From Kistimonas scapharcae (lineage in GTDB: Bacteria > Pseudomonadota > Gammaproteobacteria > Pseudomonadales > Endozoicomonadaceae), in contig NZ_BAABFL010000135.1 in NCBI RefSeq assembly GCF_039540975.1, positions 1-64,000 of the forward strand: DNA of 64,000 nucleotides, written 5' to 3'. The notes under the pieces are model-generated. The model saw nothing but the letters and a program-made list of their open reading frames with translations. It did no database searches and was not told the origin of the DNA. Of the stretch, positions 16,678 through 24,711 are shown piece by piece. Both the position numbers and the translations under genes were made by a program. The stretch's first letter is position 1. Each line of letters begins with the position of its first letter.

Positions 16678-18492
16678 ATGTACAAGCGCTTCGCCCTCTT
16701 TTCCATGCCGCCGGTCGTCATAACCATTGTGCTGGTGGGTAGCCTGACCCTGCTTTCCTTTTATTATGAAAAAATGCTGGTTAATTCCACCAATGAACGG
16801 CTGAAGCAGGTGGCAGATGTCGCCGCCATGGTATTTCGCAAAGAGGTTCACCATGAAGAAGGCGCCCATGCCCACGACGAAGAGGCCATTCCCACCGATG
16901 ACGAGGCATTTCTTGATGCCTTGATCGCCGAAGAGGATGGCACAGCATCCGCACCCTCGATAGATGAAGACGATGCGCATAAGCAGGATTTGGTCAACTT
17001 TGACGAACTGATTGACCAGATAGCCACCACGACCGGCAGCCGGATCACCCTGATCGACCAGAATGGAGCTGTCCTCGGGGATTCTACGCTGGCTGAGCTG
17101 GACCTGTTATCCGTGGATAACCATGCAGAACGGCCGGAAGTCGCCGCCGCCCTGGAGACAGGCATTGGCCGGGACGAGCGATATAGCGACAGCAAGAATG
17201 CAGATATGCTGTATGTCGCGGTTAAAGCCTATATTACTGACCATTACGGGGTTACCAGCCCCTATGTCATTCGCGCCGCCCTGCCCCGCACCATGATCTC
17301 CCACCAGATGCATCAGATCTGGTTGTGGGTTGCGCTGATCAGTTTCGCCGGTATCGCCTGCGTTATTGCGATCACCCTCTTCTTCAACCGGATGATGGAC
17401 AAACAAACCGCCAGGGAACAGGCAGGCCTGAAAGCCGAGGTTAAGGAACGGACCCGCGAACTGAGCCTGATGCAGCAGCTGGGCAGCCTGATGTCCGCCT
17501 GCACCACCATGGACAGCGCAGCAAAAGTGGTGCATCCGGTGGCTGACAAGCTATTGCCCGGCTGTACTGCCGGCGCGATATCCCTGATTAAATCGTCCCG
17601 CAACCGGCTGGATATGCTGACCTCGTGGGGAGATGAGTGGCAAGGCGCCGACCGCTTTGAACCCAGCGAATGCTGGGCATTGCTGAAAGGCCACGCCCAC
17701 TGCAGCGACGATGAGGGTCTGGAGATCCGTTGTGGCCACAGCCATGATGGGCACGATGTACAGGTCTGTATTCCCCTGGTCGCCCAGGGGGAAACCCTGG
17801 GTATCCTTCACCTGAGCTACCCCGATAAAGAGCATCTGGAAGCCAACCACGCCATGGCGGAATCCATGGCGGAGCAGATCGGCCTGGCCCTGGCCAACAT
17901 GCGCCTGCGTGAAGACCTGCGCCAACAGGCCATCCGCGATCCGATGACCGGCCTGTTCAATCGCCGCCATATGATGGACTTCCTGGAACAACAGGTTTAC
18001 CAGCCCGAGAACCAGCACAAACCCCTGTCGTTGATGATGATCGACCTGGATCACTTCAAACGCTTCAATGACACCTTTGGCCATGATGCCGGTGACTACG
18101 TCCTCAAGCAGGTGGCTATTGAGCTGCGTCAGGCCGTGGGTAAAAATGACCTGATCTGCCGCTATGGGGGCGAGGAAATCTGCATTATCTGCCCCGGCAG
18201 GGAGCTGGATGCTACGCGTGAACTGGCACTGGAGCTGGTACATCGGATTGCCGGCCAGGGCATGCAGTTCAATGGCCAGGCACTGGGTAACATCACGCTC
18301 TCAGTCGGTGTCACCACCCGGCGTGACAATGAAACCTCCATTGAGAAAATGCTCAAGGAAGCCGATGACGCGCTTTATGAGGCCAAGGAAGGGGGCAGAA
18401 ACCGTGCGGTCGTCAACAGCGACAACATGCCACCGGCCAGTAACATCACCTCCATCGACGATGCCAAGCCCTCAGGTCAGGATGCTGGATAA
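16678..18492 (+). CDS. Membrane diguanylate cyclase (sensor region, GAF, GGDEF)
   Basis: 604 residues. ATG 16678 is chosen over an in-frame start 33 bases earlier because AGGGA lies 7 bases upstream. Two membrane spans (about 11-30 and 214-236) enclose a periplasmic sensor region with a His/Asp/Glu-rich stretch (58-105). A coiled segment leads to a GAF domain (about 265-415) that contains a second His/Cys cluster (about 338-362). The catalytic GGDEF domain (about 430-590) has DPMTGLFNRR at its start and active-site GGEEI at 497-501, so it should make cyclic di-GMP from two GTP. The inhibitory I-site (RxxD five residues before the GG motif) reads GKND, lacking the Arg, so product inhibition may be lost. 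The His-rich clusters suggest metal sensing (inference). Confidence 0.9.
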   Translation: MYKRFALFSMPPVVITIVLVGSLTLLSFYYEKMLVNSTNERLKQVADVAAMVFRKEVHHEEGAHAHDEEAIPTDDEAFLDALIAEEDGTASAPSIDEDDAHKQDLVNFDELIDQIATTTGSRITLIDQNGAVLGDSTLAELDLLSVDNHAERPEVAAALETGIGRDERYSDSKNADMLYVAVKAYITDHYGVTSPYVIRAALPRTMISHQMHQIWLWVALISFAGIACVIAITLFFNRMMDKQTAREQAGLKAEVKERTRELSLMQQLGSLMSACTTMDSAAKVVHPVADKLLPGCTAGAISLIKSSRNRLDMLTSWGDEWQGADRFEPSECWALLKGHAHCSDDEGLEIRCGHSHDGHDVQVCIPLVAQGETLGILHLSYPDKEHLEANHAMAESMAEQIGLALANMRLREDLRQQAIRDPMTGLFNRRHMMDFLEQQVYQPENQHKPLSLMMIDLDHFKRFNDTFGHDAGDYVLKQVAIELRQAVGKNDLICRYGGEEICIICPGRELDATRELALELVHRIAGQGMQFNGQALGNITLSVGVTTRRDNETSIEKMLKEADDALYEAKEGGRNRAVVNSDNMPPASNITSIDDAKPSGQDAG

Positions 18493-18536
18493 CGCTGCCA
18501 GTCTCCGTGTTGTGCCATTCACGTTACAGCCTGAGT

Positions 18537-18575
18537 CCTGCTGATTTCCCGTATTCAGGGCATCAGCAGGGTTTT
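18537..18575 (+). terminator. Likely terminator of the diguanylate cyclase gene
   Basis: Perfect 9-bp arms CCTGCTGAT (18537-18545) and ATCAGCAGG (18562-18570) with a 16-base loop, followed by GTTTTC. The right arm lies inside the last codons of the convergent gene ending at 18555, so the two 3' ends overlap structurally. Confidence 0.45.
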
Positions 18576-19151
18576 CTGCCACATACCATCCATCAGCTCA
18601 TACAACTCACGGCGATGCAGCCGGTCATCATCAGAGCCCGTCCAGATTTCGATCATCTCCGGCAATAGCTGTAAAACCCAGACACTCTTTGGAAAAGACA
18701 ACGCACCATTTGCACCATATTGCTGCCGTAGCGCTGCGGCGCCCTCTGCAACGACCTGATGGGAGGGAATCACGCTGCTCTGTGGCGCCACGGTTTCGTG
18801 GAGAACATCAGCAATCTGGCTGTAGACCGGCTTACCCGCCCAGCCGTGCCGGAACGCCTCGTCCTGCCGATAGCAGTAACCGCCGCGAATCCGGAACTGG
18901 ATAAAATCCTGCGGCCAGAATATATGCAGTTCATACCGGCCGTTTTCCTGCAACTGCTGCGCCTTCGGGCTCTCCCGGTTCACGTAAATATCGATGCCCG
19001 CTTCAGACACCTGTCTCAAGGTGATCATCCGGGTTCGGGGCAAACCTGCTTCATCAATGGTGACCAGGTTGGCAGAGCGCGCCAGTGGATCCCGACCCCG
19101 GATCGCGCGTTGATAATGGTGAACCAGTTGGTCGATCGGATTGTCTGACAT
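18555..19151 (-). CDS. PdxH-like pyridoxamine 5'-phosphate oxidase family protein
   Basis: 198 residues from ATG 19151 (GGA 7 bases upstream; a longer in-frame start at 19178 is less likely). The split-barrel FMN-binding layout is clear: TRMITLRQVSEAGI and VNRESPKAQQL near the N-terminus, then a C-terminal EIWTGSDDDRLHRREL block resembling the PdxH segment FWxGxxxRLHDR. PdxH oxidises pyridoxine or pyridoxamine phosphate to PLP with FMN and oxygen. It is slightly shorter than E. coli PdxH (218) and diverges in the middle, so it may be a paralogue with a different flavin-dependent role. Its start lies 90 bases from the divergent gene for a PLP enzyme, which suggests linked use of the cofactor. 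Confidence 0.75.
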   Translation of the reverse strand: MSDNPIDQLVHHYQRAIRGRDPLARSANLVTIDEAGLPRTRMITLRQVSEAGIDIYVNRESPKAQQLQENGRYELHIFWPQDFIQFRIRGGYCYRQDEAFRHGWAGKPVYSQIADVLHETVAPQSSVIPSHQVVAEGAAALRQQYGANGALSFPKSVWVLQLLPEMIEIWTGSDDDRLHRRELYELMDGMWQKTLLMP

Positions 19152-19240
19152 AAGGATTCCACACCGGCTGCCGGTCAATAGTAACTACATTATCTGGAGT
19201 TTATCTCCATCCCTGCAGGTTGGAGTCAGAAGTGCATACC

Positions 19241-20356
19241 ATGAGAGTTACAGAACCAATGAAATTGTCCATCGATACCCCTGCCCTGGTGCTGGATCGC
19301 CAGAAGCTCAGGGACAATATTCAAACCATGCAGGCCTATGCCGAACAGATGGGGGTTGCTGTCCGTCCCCATATCAAGACCCATAAATGCACCCATATTG
19401 CCCGCCTGCAGCGGGAACATGGCGCCATCGGCATCAGTGCCGCCAAGGTCAGTGAAGCAGAAGCACTGGTCAAGGCGGGCATGGATGGCATCCTGATCAC
19501 ATCGCCGGTTGTCACCGAACACAAGATTGCCCGACTGCTCTCACTCTTGCAGCGAGCACCGGATCTCTTGGTCGTGGTGGACTGTGTGGCTAACGCATGC
19601 CAGCTGAATGACGCCTGCCGTCAAGCGAACCTCACGCTCACCTGTCTGGTCGATATAGACCCCGGTGTCCATCGTACCGGCGTCAGTTATGCCGAAGCCC
19701 AGGGGCTTGCACGCACCATCCACAATCATACGCACCTCAACCTGGCAGGATTACAATGCTATGCCGGCAATCTTCAACATATTGCGACTTTTGAGGCGCG
19801 TCAGGAAGCCTCAACAAAGGCCATGACACAGACTGCCTCCGTTCGCCGGCAATTGCTGGAAAGCGGGCTGCCTTGCCCCATCCTGACCGGTACAGGAACC
19901 GGCACCTTCGATATCGACAGCGCCATTGATGGCATCACCGAGATTCAGCCCGGTTCGTATACTGTCATGGATCAGGAATACGCGAATATCGAAGGCTGTG
20001 ATCAGCAGCCATTCAACCGTTTCCACCATGCCATGACTCAGTTGGTAACCGTCATCAGCGCCAACCATGACACCCATGTCACCGTGGATGCCGGCCTGAA
20101 AGCACTGTACATCGATCCGACCCAACCCCGGATTATCAGCCATCCGGGGTTAAGCTATGATTGGGGCGGTTTTGGTGATGAGCACGGCAAGGTCACCGCA
20201 ACGCCAGGTGTTCCACTACCCGGAGTGGGGGAGGTGCTGGAGCTGATCGTCCCCCACTGTGATCCCACCATTAACCTCTTCGACCGGTTTTATGTGGTAG
20301 AAGGAAATCAGGTGGTGGATATCTGGCCTATTGATCTCCGTGGCTGCTCCCAATAG
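19241..20356 (+). CDS. DSD1-family PLP enzyme (D-threonine aldolase / D-serine dehydratase-like)
   Basis: 371 residues from ATG 19241; ATG 19259, directly before the conserved LSIDTPALVLD, and an upstream TTG at 19220 are alternatives. The N-terminus is an alanine-racemase-type TIM barrel with PLP-lysine motif RPHIKTHK. The middle shows TGTGTGTFD, a phosphate-cradle-like loop, and the C-terminal beta domain has VPHCDP, whose His and Cys match the metal ligands of D-serine dehydratase/D-threonine aldolase enzymes. It probably cleaves or dehydrates a D-hydroxyamino acid in the cytoplasm; the exact substrate cannot be read from sequence. It is divergent from the PdxH-like gene and convergent, with a 14-base gap, to the AbgA-like gene. 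Confidence 0.85.
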   Translation: MRVTEPMKLSIDTPALVLDRQKLRDNIQTMQAYAEQMGVAVRPHIKTHKCTHIARLQREHGAIGISAAKVSEAEALVKAGMDGILITSPVVTEHKIARLLSLLQRAPDLLVVVDCVANACQLNDACRQANLTLTCLVDIDPGVHRTGVSYAEAQGLARTIHNHTHLNLAGLQCYAGNLQHIATFEARQEASTKAMTQTASVRRQLLESGLPCPILTGTGTGTFDIDSAIDGITEIQPGSYTVMDQEYANIEGCDQQPFNRFHHAMTQLVTVISANHDTHVTVDAGLKALYIDPTQPRIISHPGLSYDWGGFGDEHGKVTATPGVPLPGVGEVLELIVPHCDPTINLFDRFYVVEGNQVVDIWPIDLRGCSQ

Positions 20357-20370
20357 GACTGGAGGTAACA

Positions 20371-21657
20371 TTAGTTAGAAGAGTGTGTCACCAGGGATTC
20401 AACCATAGCCGCCATCAAGGCCACCGCAGACCCCAGCACCGCTTCATCAATATCAAAACCACTCTTGTGGTGCCCCTCCGGCAAGTCACTCCCCATGATG
20501 AAGTACACACCCTGCCCTCCCTGGGCCTGAACCGCCCTGACCATCCAGGTGGCATCCTCGCTGGCACCAAAAGGGCGTTGTTCAACGATGTCATTGATGC
20601 CCGGCAACTGCTCTGCCTGTTGCCGGAGACGAGCGACCAGTTCCGGACTGTTGGCGCAGTCCGGTGCTTCCCCCTGAACCGTCAGTTCAACCTTCAAGCC
20701 ATGCATGGCGCCCGCTGCCTGGCTAATACGCCGGACGGCCTCCATCATATAAGCATCCAGCGCCTGCGTTTCTCCCCGGGTTTCACCACAGAGATGGGCA
20801 CTGGCGGGTATCACATTGCGCCCGCCTTCAGAGACAAGGCTGCCGATGTTAATACGGGTCATACCGTCACGGTGGGAGGGTATCGCCAGCATCTGACTGA
20901 TCGCCGTAGAGGCGCAGGCCAGCGCATTGGCGCCCGCATTGGGTTCAATACCGGCATGGGCCGGATGCCCGGAGAAGGTCATATCAAACTTGGTGGTCGC
21001 AAGGAAACCCGTGGGATTCACTACCACCGCACCACTGGGCACGTTGATCCCAAGATGCATGGCCAGGAAATAATCCACACCGGTGATTATTGGCCCCTTT
21101 GCCACCGCCTTGCCACCACAGCAGCCTTCTTCGCCGGGCTGGAAAATCATCCGGATCTCACCGGTCAGGCGCTCACGGTTCTCCGCCACCCAGCGCGCCA
21201 CCGATAAGCCAATGGCAGTATGGCCATCATGGCCACAGGCGTGCATTTTTCCTTCAATCTCGGAGGCAAACCCGCCACAATACGGGACATGTGCTGAAAA
21301 CCGGGACTCGGTGACCGGCAACGCATCAATATCAAAACGGAGTGCAATGACCGGCCCCGGCCGGGCCATGCTCATCGTTGCCGCCAGACCGGAGTAGTCG
21401 CCCATGCGCTCCAGCCAGGCGAAATCAGCCCCCTGTTCAGCCGCCCGTTGTTTTTCTACAGCAACATCGATATTGCGCCCCATGACCGAGGGCAGATCCA
21501 GGTAATCCTCACCAAAATGCAGCTGATATCCCAGGGCATCAAGGGTGGCAGCCACTTTCGCGGTTGTGCGGTATTCCGTCCAACTCAGTTCAGGGTAGCG
21601 ATGTAGGTCTCGGCGACAACGGACAGTGGCGTCAATCAGATCCGGGGATAGATTCAT
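20371..21657 (-). CDS. abgA: M20 amidohydrolase, AbgA-like (aminobenzoyl-glutamate hydrolase family)
   Basis: 428 residues from ATG 21657; two upstream in-frame ATGs (21696, 21672) exist, but 21657 gives an N-terminus of family length. The sequence tracks E. coli AbgA (436 residues) throughout: RRDLHRYPELSW near the start, RFDIDALPV, the metal motif MHACGHDGHTAIGL, FQPGEEG, ATTKFDMTFSG with PAHAG, and the closing PEGHHKSGFDIDE. These hold the two-metal site of peptidase M20 amidohydrolases. AbgA is one subunit of p-aminobenzoyl-glutamate hydrolase; no abgB or abgT lies next to it, so this may be a stand-alone amidohydrolase acting on an N-acyl amino acid. Predicted cytoplasmic. Confidence 0.85.
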   Translation of the reverse strand: MNLSPDLIDATVRCRRDLHRYPELSWTEYRTTAKVAATLDALGYQLHFGEDYLDLPSVMGRNIDVAVEKQRAAEQGADFAWLERMGDYSGLAATMSMARPGPVIALRFDIDALPVTESRFSAHVPYCGGFASEIEGKMHACGHDGHTAIGLSVARWVAENRERLTGEIRMIFQPGEEGCCGGKAVAKGPIITGVDYFLAMHLGINVPSGAVVVNPTGFLATTKFDMTFSGHPAHAGIEPNAGANALACASTAISQMLAIPSHRDGMTRINIGSLVSEGGRNVIPASAHLCGETRGETQALDAYMMEAVRRISQAAGAMHGLKVELTVQGEAPDCANSPELVARLRQQAEQLPGINDIVEQRPFGASEDATWMVRAVQAQGGQGVYFIMGSDLPEGHHKSGFDIDEAVLGSAVALMAAMVESLVTHSSN

Positions 21658-21760
21658 GCGGCAGGGTTCCATTACGACAACAAATGGCTGAAGCATAGCG
21701 GATCGATGGTACCGGGAAGGTCATCTTTCCGTCCAGCAAACCTGTGATAGAAAGAGGCTG

Positions 21761-21790
21761 ACCTGCGACAACCTGTCGCACCCTGAAATC
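21761..21790. promoter_or_regulatory. RegA/PrrA-type operator upstream of tonB (element A)
   Basis: Contains the perfect inverted repeat TGCGACA-ACC-TGTCGCA (21764-21780), about 80 bases before tonB. It fits the GCGnC...GnCGC half-site pattern described for RegA/PrrA regulators, one of which is encoded 4 kb downstream. The 30-bp element recurs before the copper receptor gene with 26 of 30 identical bases. Confidence 0.6.
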
Positions 21791-21860
21791 ACATCGGCCG
21801 TATTACAATCCAACGAAAAACTACCTGGCAAACGGATGCCTCGGCCGGCCCGACGGAATC

Positions 21861-22547
21861 ATGAAACGACTGTTATTGTTTTCCATTCTCCTGCATCTCT
21901 TTGCTGCCTGGCTGCTCGAGGCGCCTGTACCCGACATCCCACCAGCCAAAGCAGGAAAAACCTACAGCATCCAACTTCAGGCACCGTCGGCAAGCACAGA
22001 TAGGACAACAACAGAAGCACCCGCCGCGCCACCAGCTGAATCAGCCTCAAAAGCGCTTCAGCCGGCAGACTCAGCTCCCAAGCCAGGCAAACCGCCGGAA
22101 AGCCCTGGTCCGACAACCCTATCCAAGACTCGCCCAGTGGCACGCACCTTACCTGAGAAAGACGATTCCAAGAGCAATGCGCAGCATCACGTCAAACAGG
22201 TTCCACCCACGGCCAATGAAACGCTCCAGCGTCATGCCATCTCGCCCGGCATTGAAAAAGACCGCAAAAGAACCTGGCTAGAAACATTACATTCCCTGAT
22301 CAGTGAGCATCAGCACTACCCTACCCGGGCACGTCGACGAGGACTGGAGGGCAGTATCACCGTGAATCTCAGCATTGACCGAAGCGGTTACCTGATGAAC
22401 GCCGAGATTGTTGAAGGCAAACGGGTCTTTCATCAGCCCACATTGAGCGCCATAAAGGCAGCTCTGCCACTGCCGCCACCGAATGGCCCTAAACACATCA
22501 CCCTGACGATCAACTATCGGCTCAAACCCGCCGTTTCGACGCTGTGA
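21861..22547 (+). CDS. tonB: TonB energy-transducing protein
   Basis: 228 residues. One N-terminal membrane span (about 3-19) carries Ser8 and His12 in the SxxxH arrangement that TonB uses to contact ExbB/ExbD. A Pro/Ala/Lys-rich periplasmic linker (about 22-130) follows, then a C-terminal TonB domain (about 140-225) with HQHYPTRARRRGLEGSITVNLSID and a final TINYRLKP strand, which binds TonB boxes of outer-membrane receptors. No exbB or exbD is adjacent, so it must share those elsewhere. It sits 91 bases before the copper receptor gene on the same strand and is preceded by the RegA-type element, so it looks like a dedicated TonB for that receptor. Confidence 0.9.
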   Translation: MKRLLLFSILLHLFAAWLLEAPVPDIPPAKAGKTYSIQLQAPSASTDRTTTEAPAAPPAESASKALQPADSAPKPGKPPESPGPTTLSKTRPVARTLPEKDDSKSNAQHHVKQVPPTANETLQRHAISPGIEKDRKRTWLETLHSLISEHQHYPTRARRRGLEGSITVNLSIDRSGYLMNAEIVEGKRVFHQPTLSAIKAALPLPPPNGPKHITLTINYRLKPAVSTL

Positions 22548-22554
22548 CAGGTGA

Positions 22555-22584
22555 ACCTGCGACAATCTGTCACACTCTCAAATC
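22555..22584. promoter_or_regulatory. RegA/PrrA-type operator upstream of the copper receptor gene (element B)
   Basis: Second copy of the 30-bp element; core TGCGACA-ATC-TGTCACA (22558-22574) with one mismatch from a perfect inverted repeat, 65 bases before the receptor ATG. A further half-site, TGTGACA (22543-22549), overlaps the tonB stop codon, and TGTGACAG/CTGTCACA (22543-22550, 22567-22574) can also form an RNA hairpin. Confidence 0.55.
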
Positions 22585-22638
22585 CGCATTCCGACGGTAA
22601 GATTTTCCCCATAAAACCAAGAGAACGATGGGCAGACC

Positions 22639-24633
22639 ATGGGGAAACACACACCACTGGCGCTGGCGTTGTCAGCGACCCTGCTGCAGACGCATGCTGA
22701 CACCCTGTTAACCATTGATGTCGAGGCCGAGCAGCTACCCGGTGAAAGTCGACTGACGGTCGACAGCACGACCACACAGTCCACCACCGATGCCGGCGCC
22801 CTGGTGCGGGAACTGCCGGGTGCCACGGCCACCCGCCGGGGCGGCAAAGGGTTCGAGCCGATTATCCGTGGCCAGCAGCAAAACCAGCTGAATGTATTAA
22901 GCGACGGCAGTTATCTGTTTAGCGCCTGCCCCGGTCGCATGGATCCACCGACCACCTACACAACACTCGCCGGCTATGACAGCGTCACTGTCATCCGGGG
23001 CAACCGCTCCGTGATCTACGGCGGTGGCGGCAGCGGCGGTACCATCCTGCTGGAGCGGACTCGCCCATCCTTCACAGAACCAACCATGCAGGGCACCCTG
23101 ACCGGTGGCTATACCGGCAACAGTGACCTGAAGGATTTCTCAGCGGATATCACGGCTGGCGATGCTAACGGTTATCTCCGTCTGTTTGGCGAATATGCGT
23201 CCATGGATAACTATAACGACGGCAGCGGTAATACCGTCAGTTCAGGTTATGACAGCAAGGGAGGCGGTGCCGTGGCGGGCTACCAGCTCACGGAAAGCAC
23301 CTGGGCCGAAGTAAGCCTTGAATCTGTCCGTGAAGAGGATATCTATTATGCCGGCAACGGTATGGATAGCCCCGAAGCAAACAGTGACAGCTGGCGGCTG
23401 AAGCTGGAACAGGAATGGGAAAATGGAGTCTTCGACAGTACAGAATTCCAGCTCTATGGATCCGACGTTGGCCACTTGATGGACAACTTTACGCTCAGGG
23501 ACCGTAAGCCTGCGATGCCGGGCATGCTGACTCAGTCAACGTCAGACACTCTCGGAGGTCGAATACTAGGCTATACCCGCCGGGGTGAATCGGATATCAC
23601 CCTTGGCGTTGACCACCTGGAAAACCGTCGTAATGCCGAACGCTATACGGTGAATAAAAGCTCTGGTGCCTGGAGTGCCAATGCCCTGATGTGGCCTGAT
23701 GTCCGTCAGCGGCAGACCGGTGTATTCATGGAAGTGGATACCACGCTCAATTCAGATAACACCCTGCGCACCGGCCTGCGTATAGACCGGGTCAACGCGG
23801 AAGCCCGCGCGGCCCACCAGACGTTTGGCAGCAGCTCTCCCGCCAACCTGTACCAGACACATTACGGCACACGCGATGACAGCGCCGATGAAACCAACCT
23901 TGGCGCCGTGGTAAGCTGGGCGCACCGTTACGACCACCAGTCACAGCTGGAACTGACCTTCAGCCGTAGTGTCAGAACCGCCGATGCCACCGAACGCTTT
24001 CTGGCAGCATCAAACTGGATCGGCAATCCCGATCTGAAGCCTGAGACACATAATCAGATTGACGCCAGCTGGCAATACCGGAATACGGTGGGCCAATGGA
24101 CGACCGCAGCCTTCTATAACCGGGTTGATGACTACATCAATCGTTACAAGAGCAACAATGTTTCGCTATACGACAATGTTGATGCCCGCCTTTACGGTTT
24201 TGAAGGACAACTCAAGTCACCACTGACCGAACAGTGGACACTGACCGCCGATATCGCCTGGACCCGTGGCCGCAACCATTCCGATGATCGTAACCTCGCA
24301 CAGATTGCGCCACTCTCCGGCCAGCTGGCGCTGGACTGGCAAACCGGCGAATGGAAAGCAGGCCTGCGCTGGCAACTGGCGGCCAGCCAAGATGATATTG
24401 ATGAAAACAGCGGGCTGGATGCCGGGGAAACCGCAGGTTATGGTGTCATCCATCTCCACGGCAGCTGGCAGGCACATCCGTCACTGCTGCTGTCGGCGGG
24501 CGTGGAAAACCTGCTGGATAAAACTTATGCCCTGCATGTTAATTCAGCCAGTGTTGACCCATTTAATCCTGATGCTATCCGGGTAAACGAACCGGGTCGT
24601 CAAGTCTGGGTCAAAGCAAAATGGCAGTTCTGA
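22639..24633 (+). CDS. oprC: TonB-dependent copper receptor, OprC/NosA family
   Basis: 664 residues. Signal peptide of about 20 residues ending THA-D, then a plug domain (GKGFEPIIRGQQQNQLNVL, about 73-91) and a 22-strand-type barrel ending in Phe (VWVKAKWQF), the usual BamA-recognised C-terminus. The family signature CPGRMDPPT is present, and the residues that bind copper in Pseudomonas OprC are matched: CxxxM at Cys97-Met101 and HxM at His279-Met281. It should import copper across the outer membrane using TonB energy. Its position between tonB and a RegBA redox pair, with the same operator element as tonB, suggests supply of copper for terminal oxidases or other cuproenzymes (inference). Confidence 0.9.
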   Translation: MGKHTPLALALSATLLQTHADTLLTIDVEAEQLPGESRLTVDSTTTQSTTDAGALVRELPGATATRRGGKGFEPIIRGQQQNQLNVLSDGSYLFSACPGRMDPPTTYTTLAGYDSVTVIRGNRSVIYGGGGSGGTILLERTRPSFTEPTMQGTLTGGYTGNSDLKDFSADITAGDANGYLRLFGEYASMDNYNDGSGNTVSSGYDSKGGGAVAGYQLTESTWAEVSLESVREEDIYYAGNGMDSPEANSDSWRLKLEQEWENGVFDSTEFQLYGSDVGHLMDNFTLRDRKPAMPGMLTQSTSDTLGGRILGYTRRGESDITLGVDHLENRRNAERYTVNKSSGAWSANALMWPDVRQRQTGVFMEVDTTLNSDNTLRTGLRIDRVNAEARAAHQTFGSSSPANLYQTHYGTRDDSADETNLGAVVSWAHRYDHQSQLELTFSRSVRTADATERFLAASNWIGNPDLKPETHNQIDASWQYRNTVGQWTTAAFYNRVDDYINRYKSNNVSLYDNVDARLYGFEGQLKSPLTEQWTLTADIAWTRGRNHSDDRNLAQIAPLSGQLALDWQTGEWKAGLRWQLAASQDDIDENSGLDAGETAGYGVIHLHGSWQAHPSLLLSAGVENLLDKTYALHVNSASVDPFNPDAIRVNEPGRQVWVKAKWQF

Positions 24634-24657
24634 TAGCTGCCAGACCATATTGACAAT

Positions 24658-24690
24658 GGCAGGCTGTCTCTGTTGCCATGGCAGCCTGCC
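24658..24690 (+). terminator. Hairpin between the copper receptor gene and regB
   Basis: Perfect 9-bp arms GGCAGGCTG (24658-24666) and CAGCCTGCC (24682-24690), 15-base loop, followed by CTGTTTCATTG. The T-run is poor, so it may attenuate rather than fully stop transcription into regB, which starts 22 bases later. Confidence 0.4.
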
Positions 24691-24711
24691 CTGTTTCATT
24701 GATAAGGATGT

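Noticed and set aside
20383..21207. 274-codon open frame on the plus strand
   Set aside because: Antisense to the AbgA-like gene, which is intact and well conserved.
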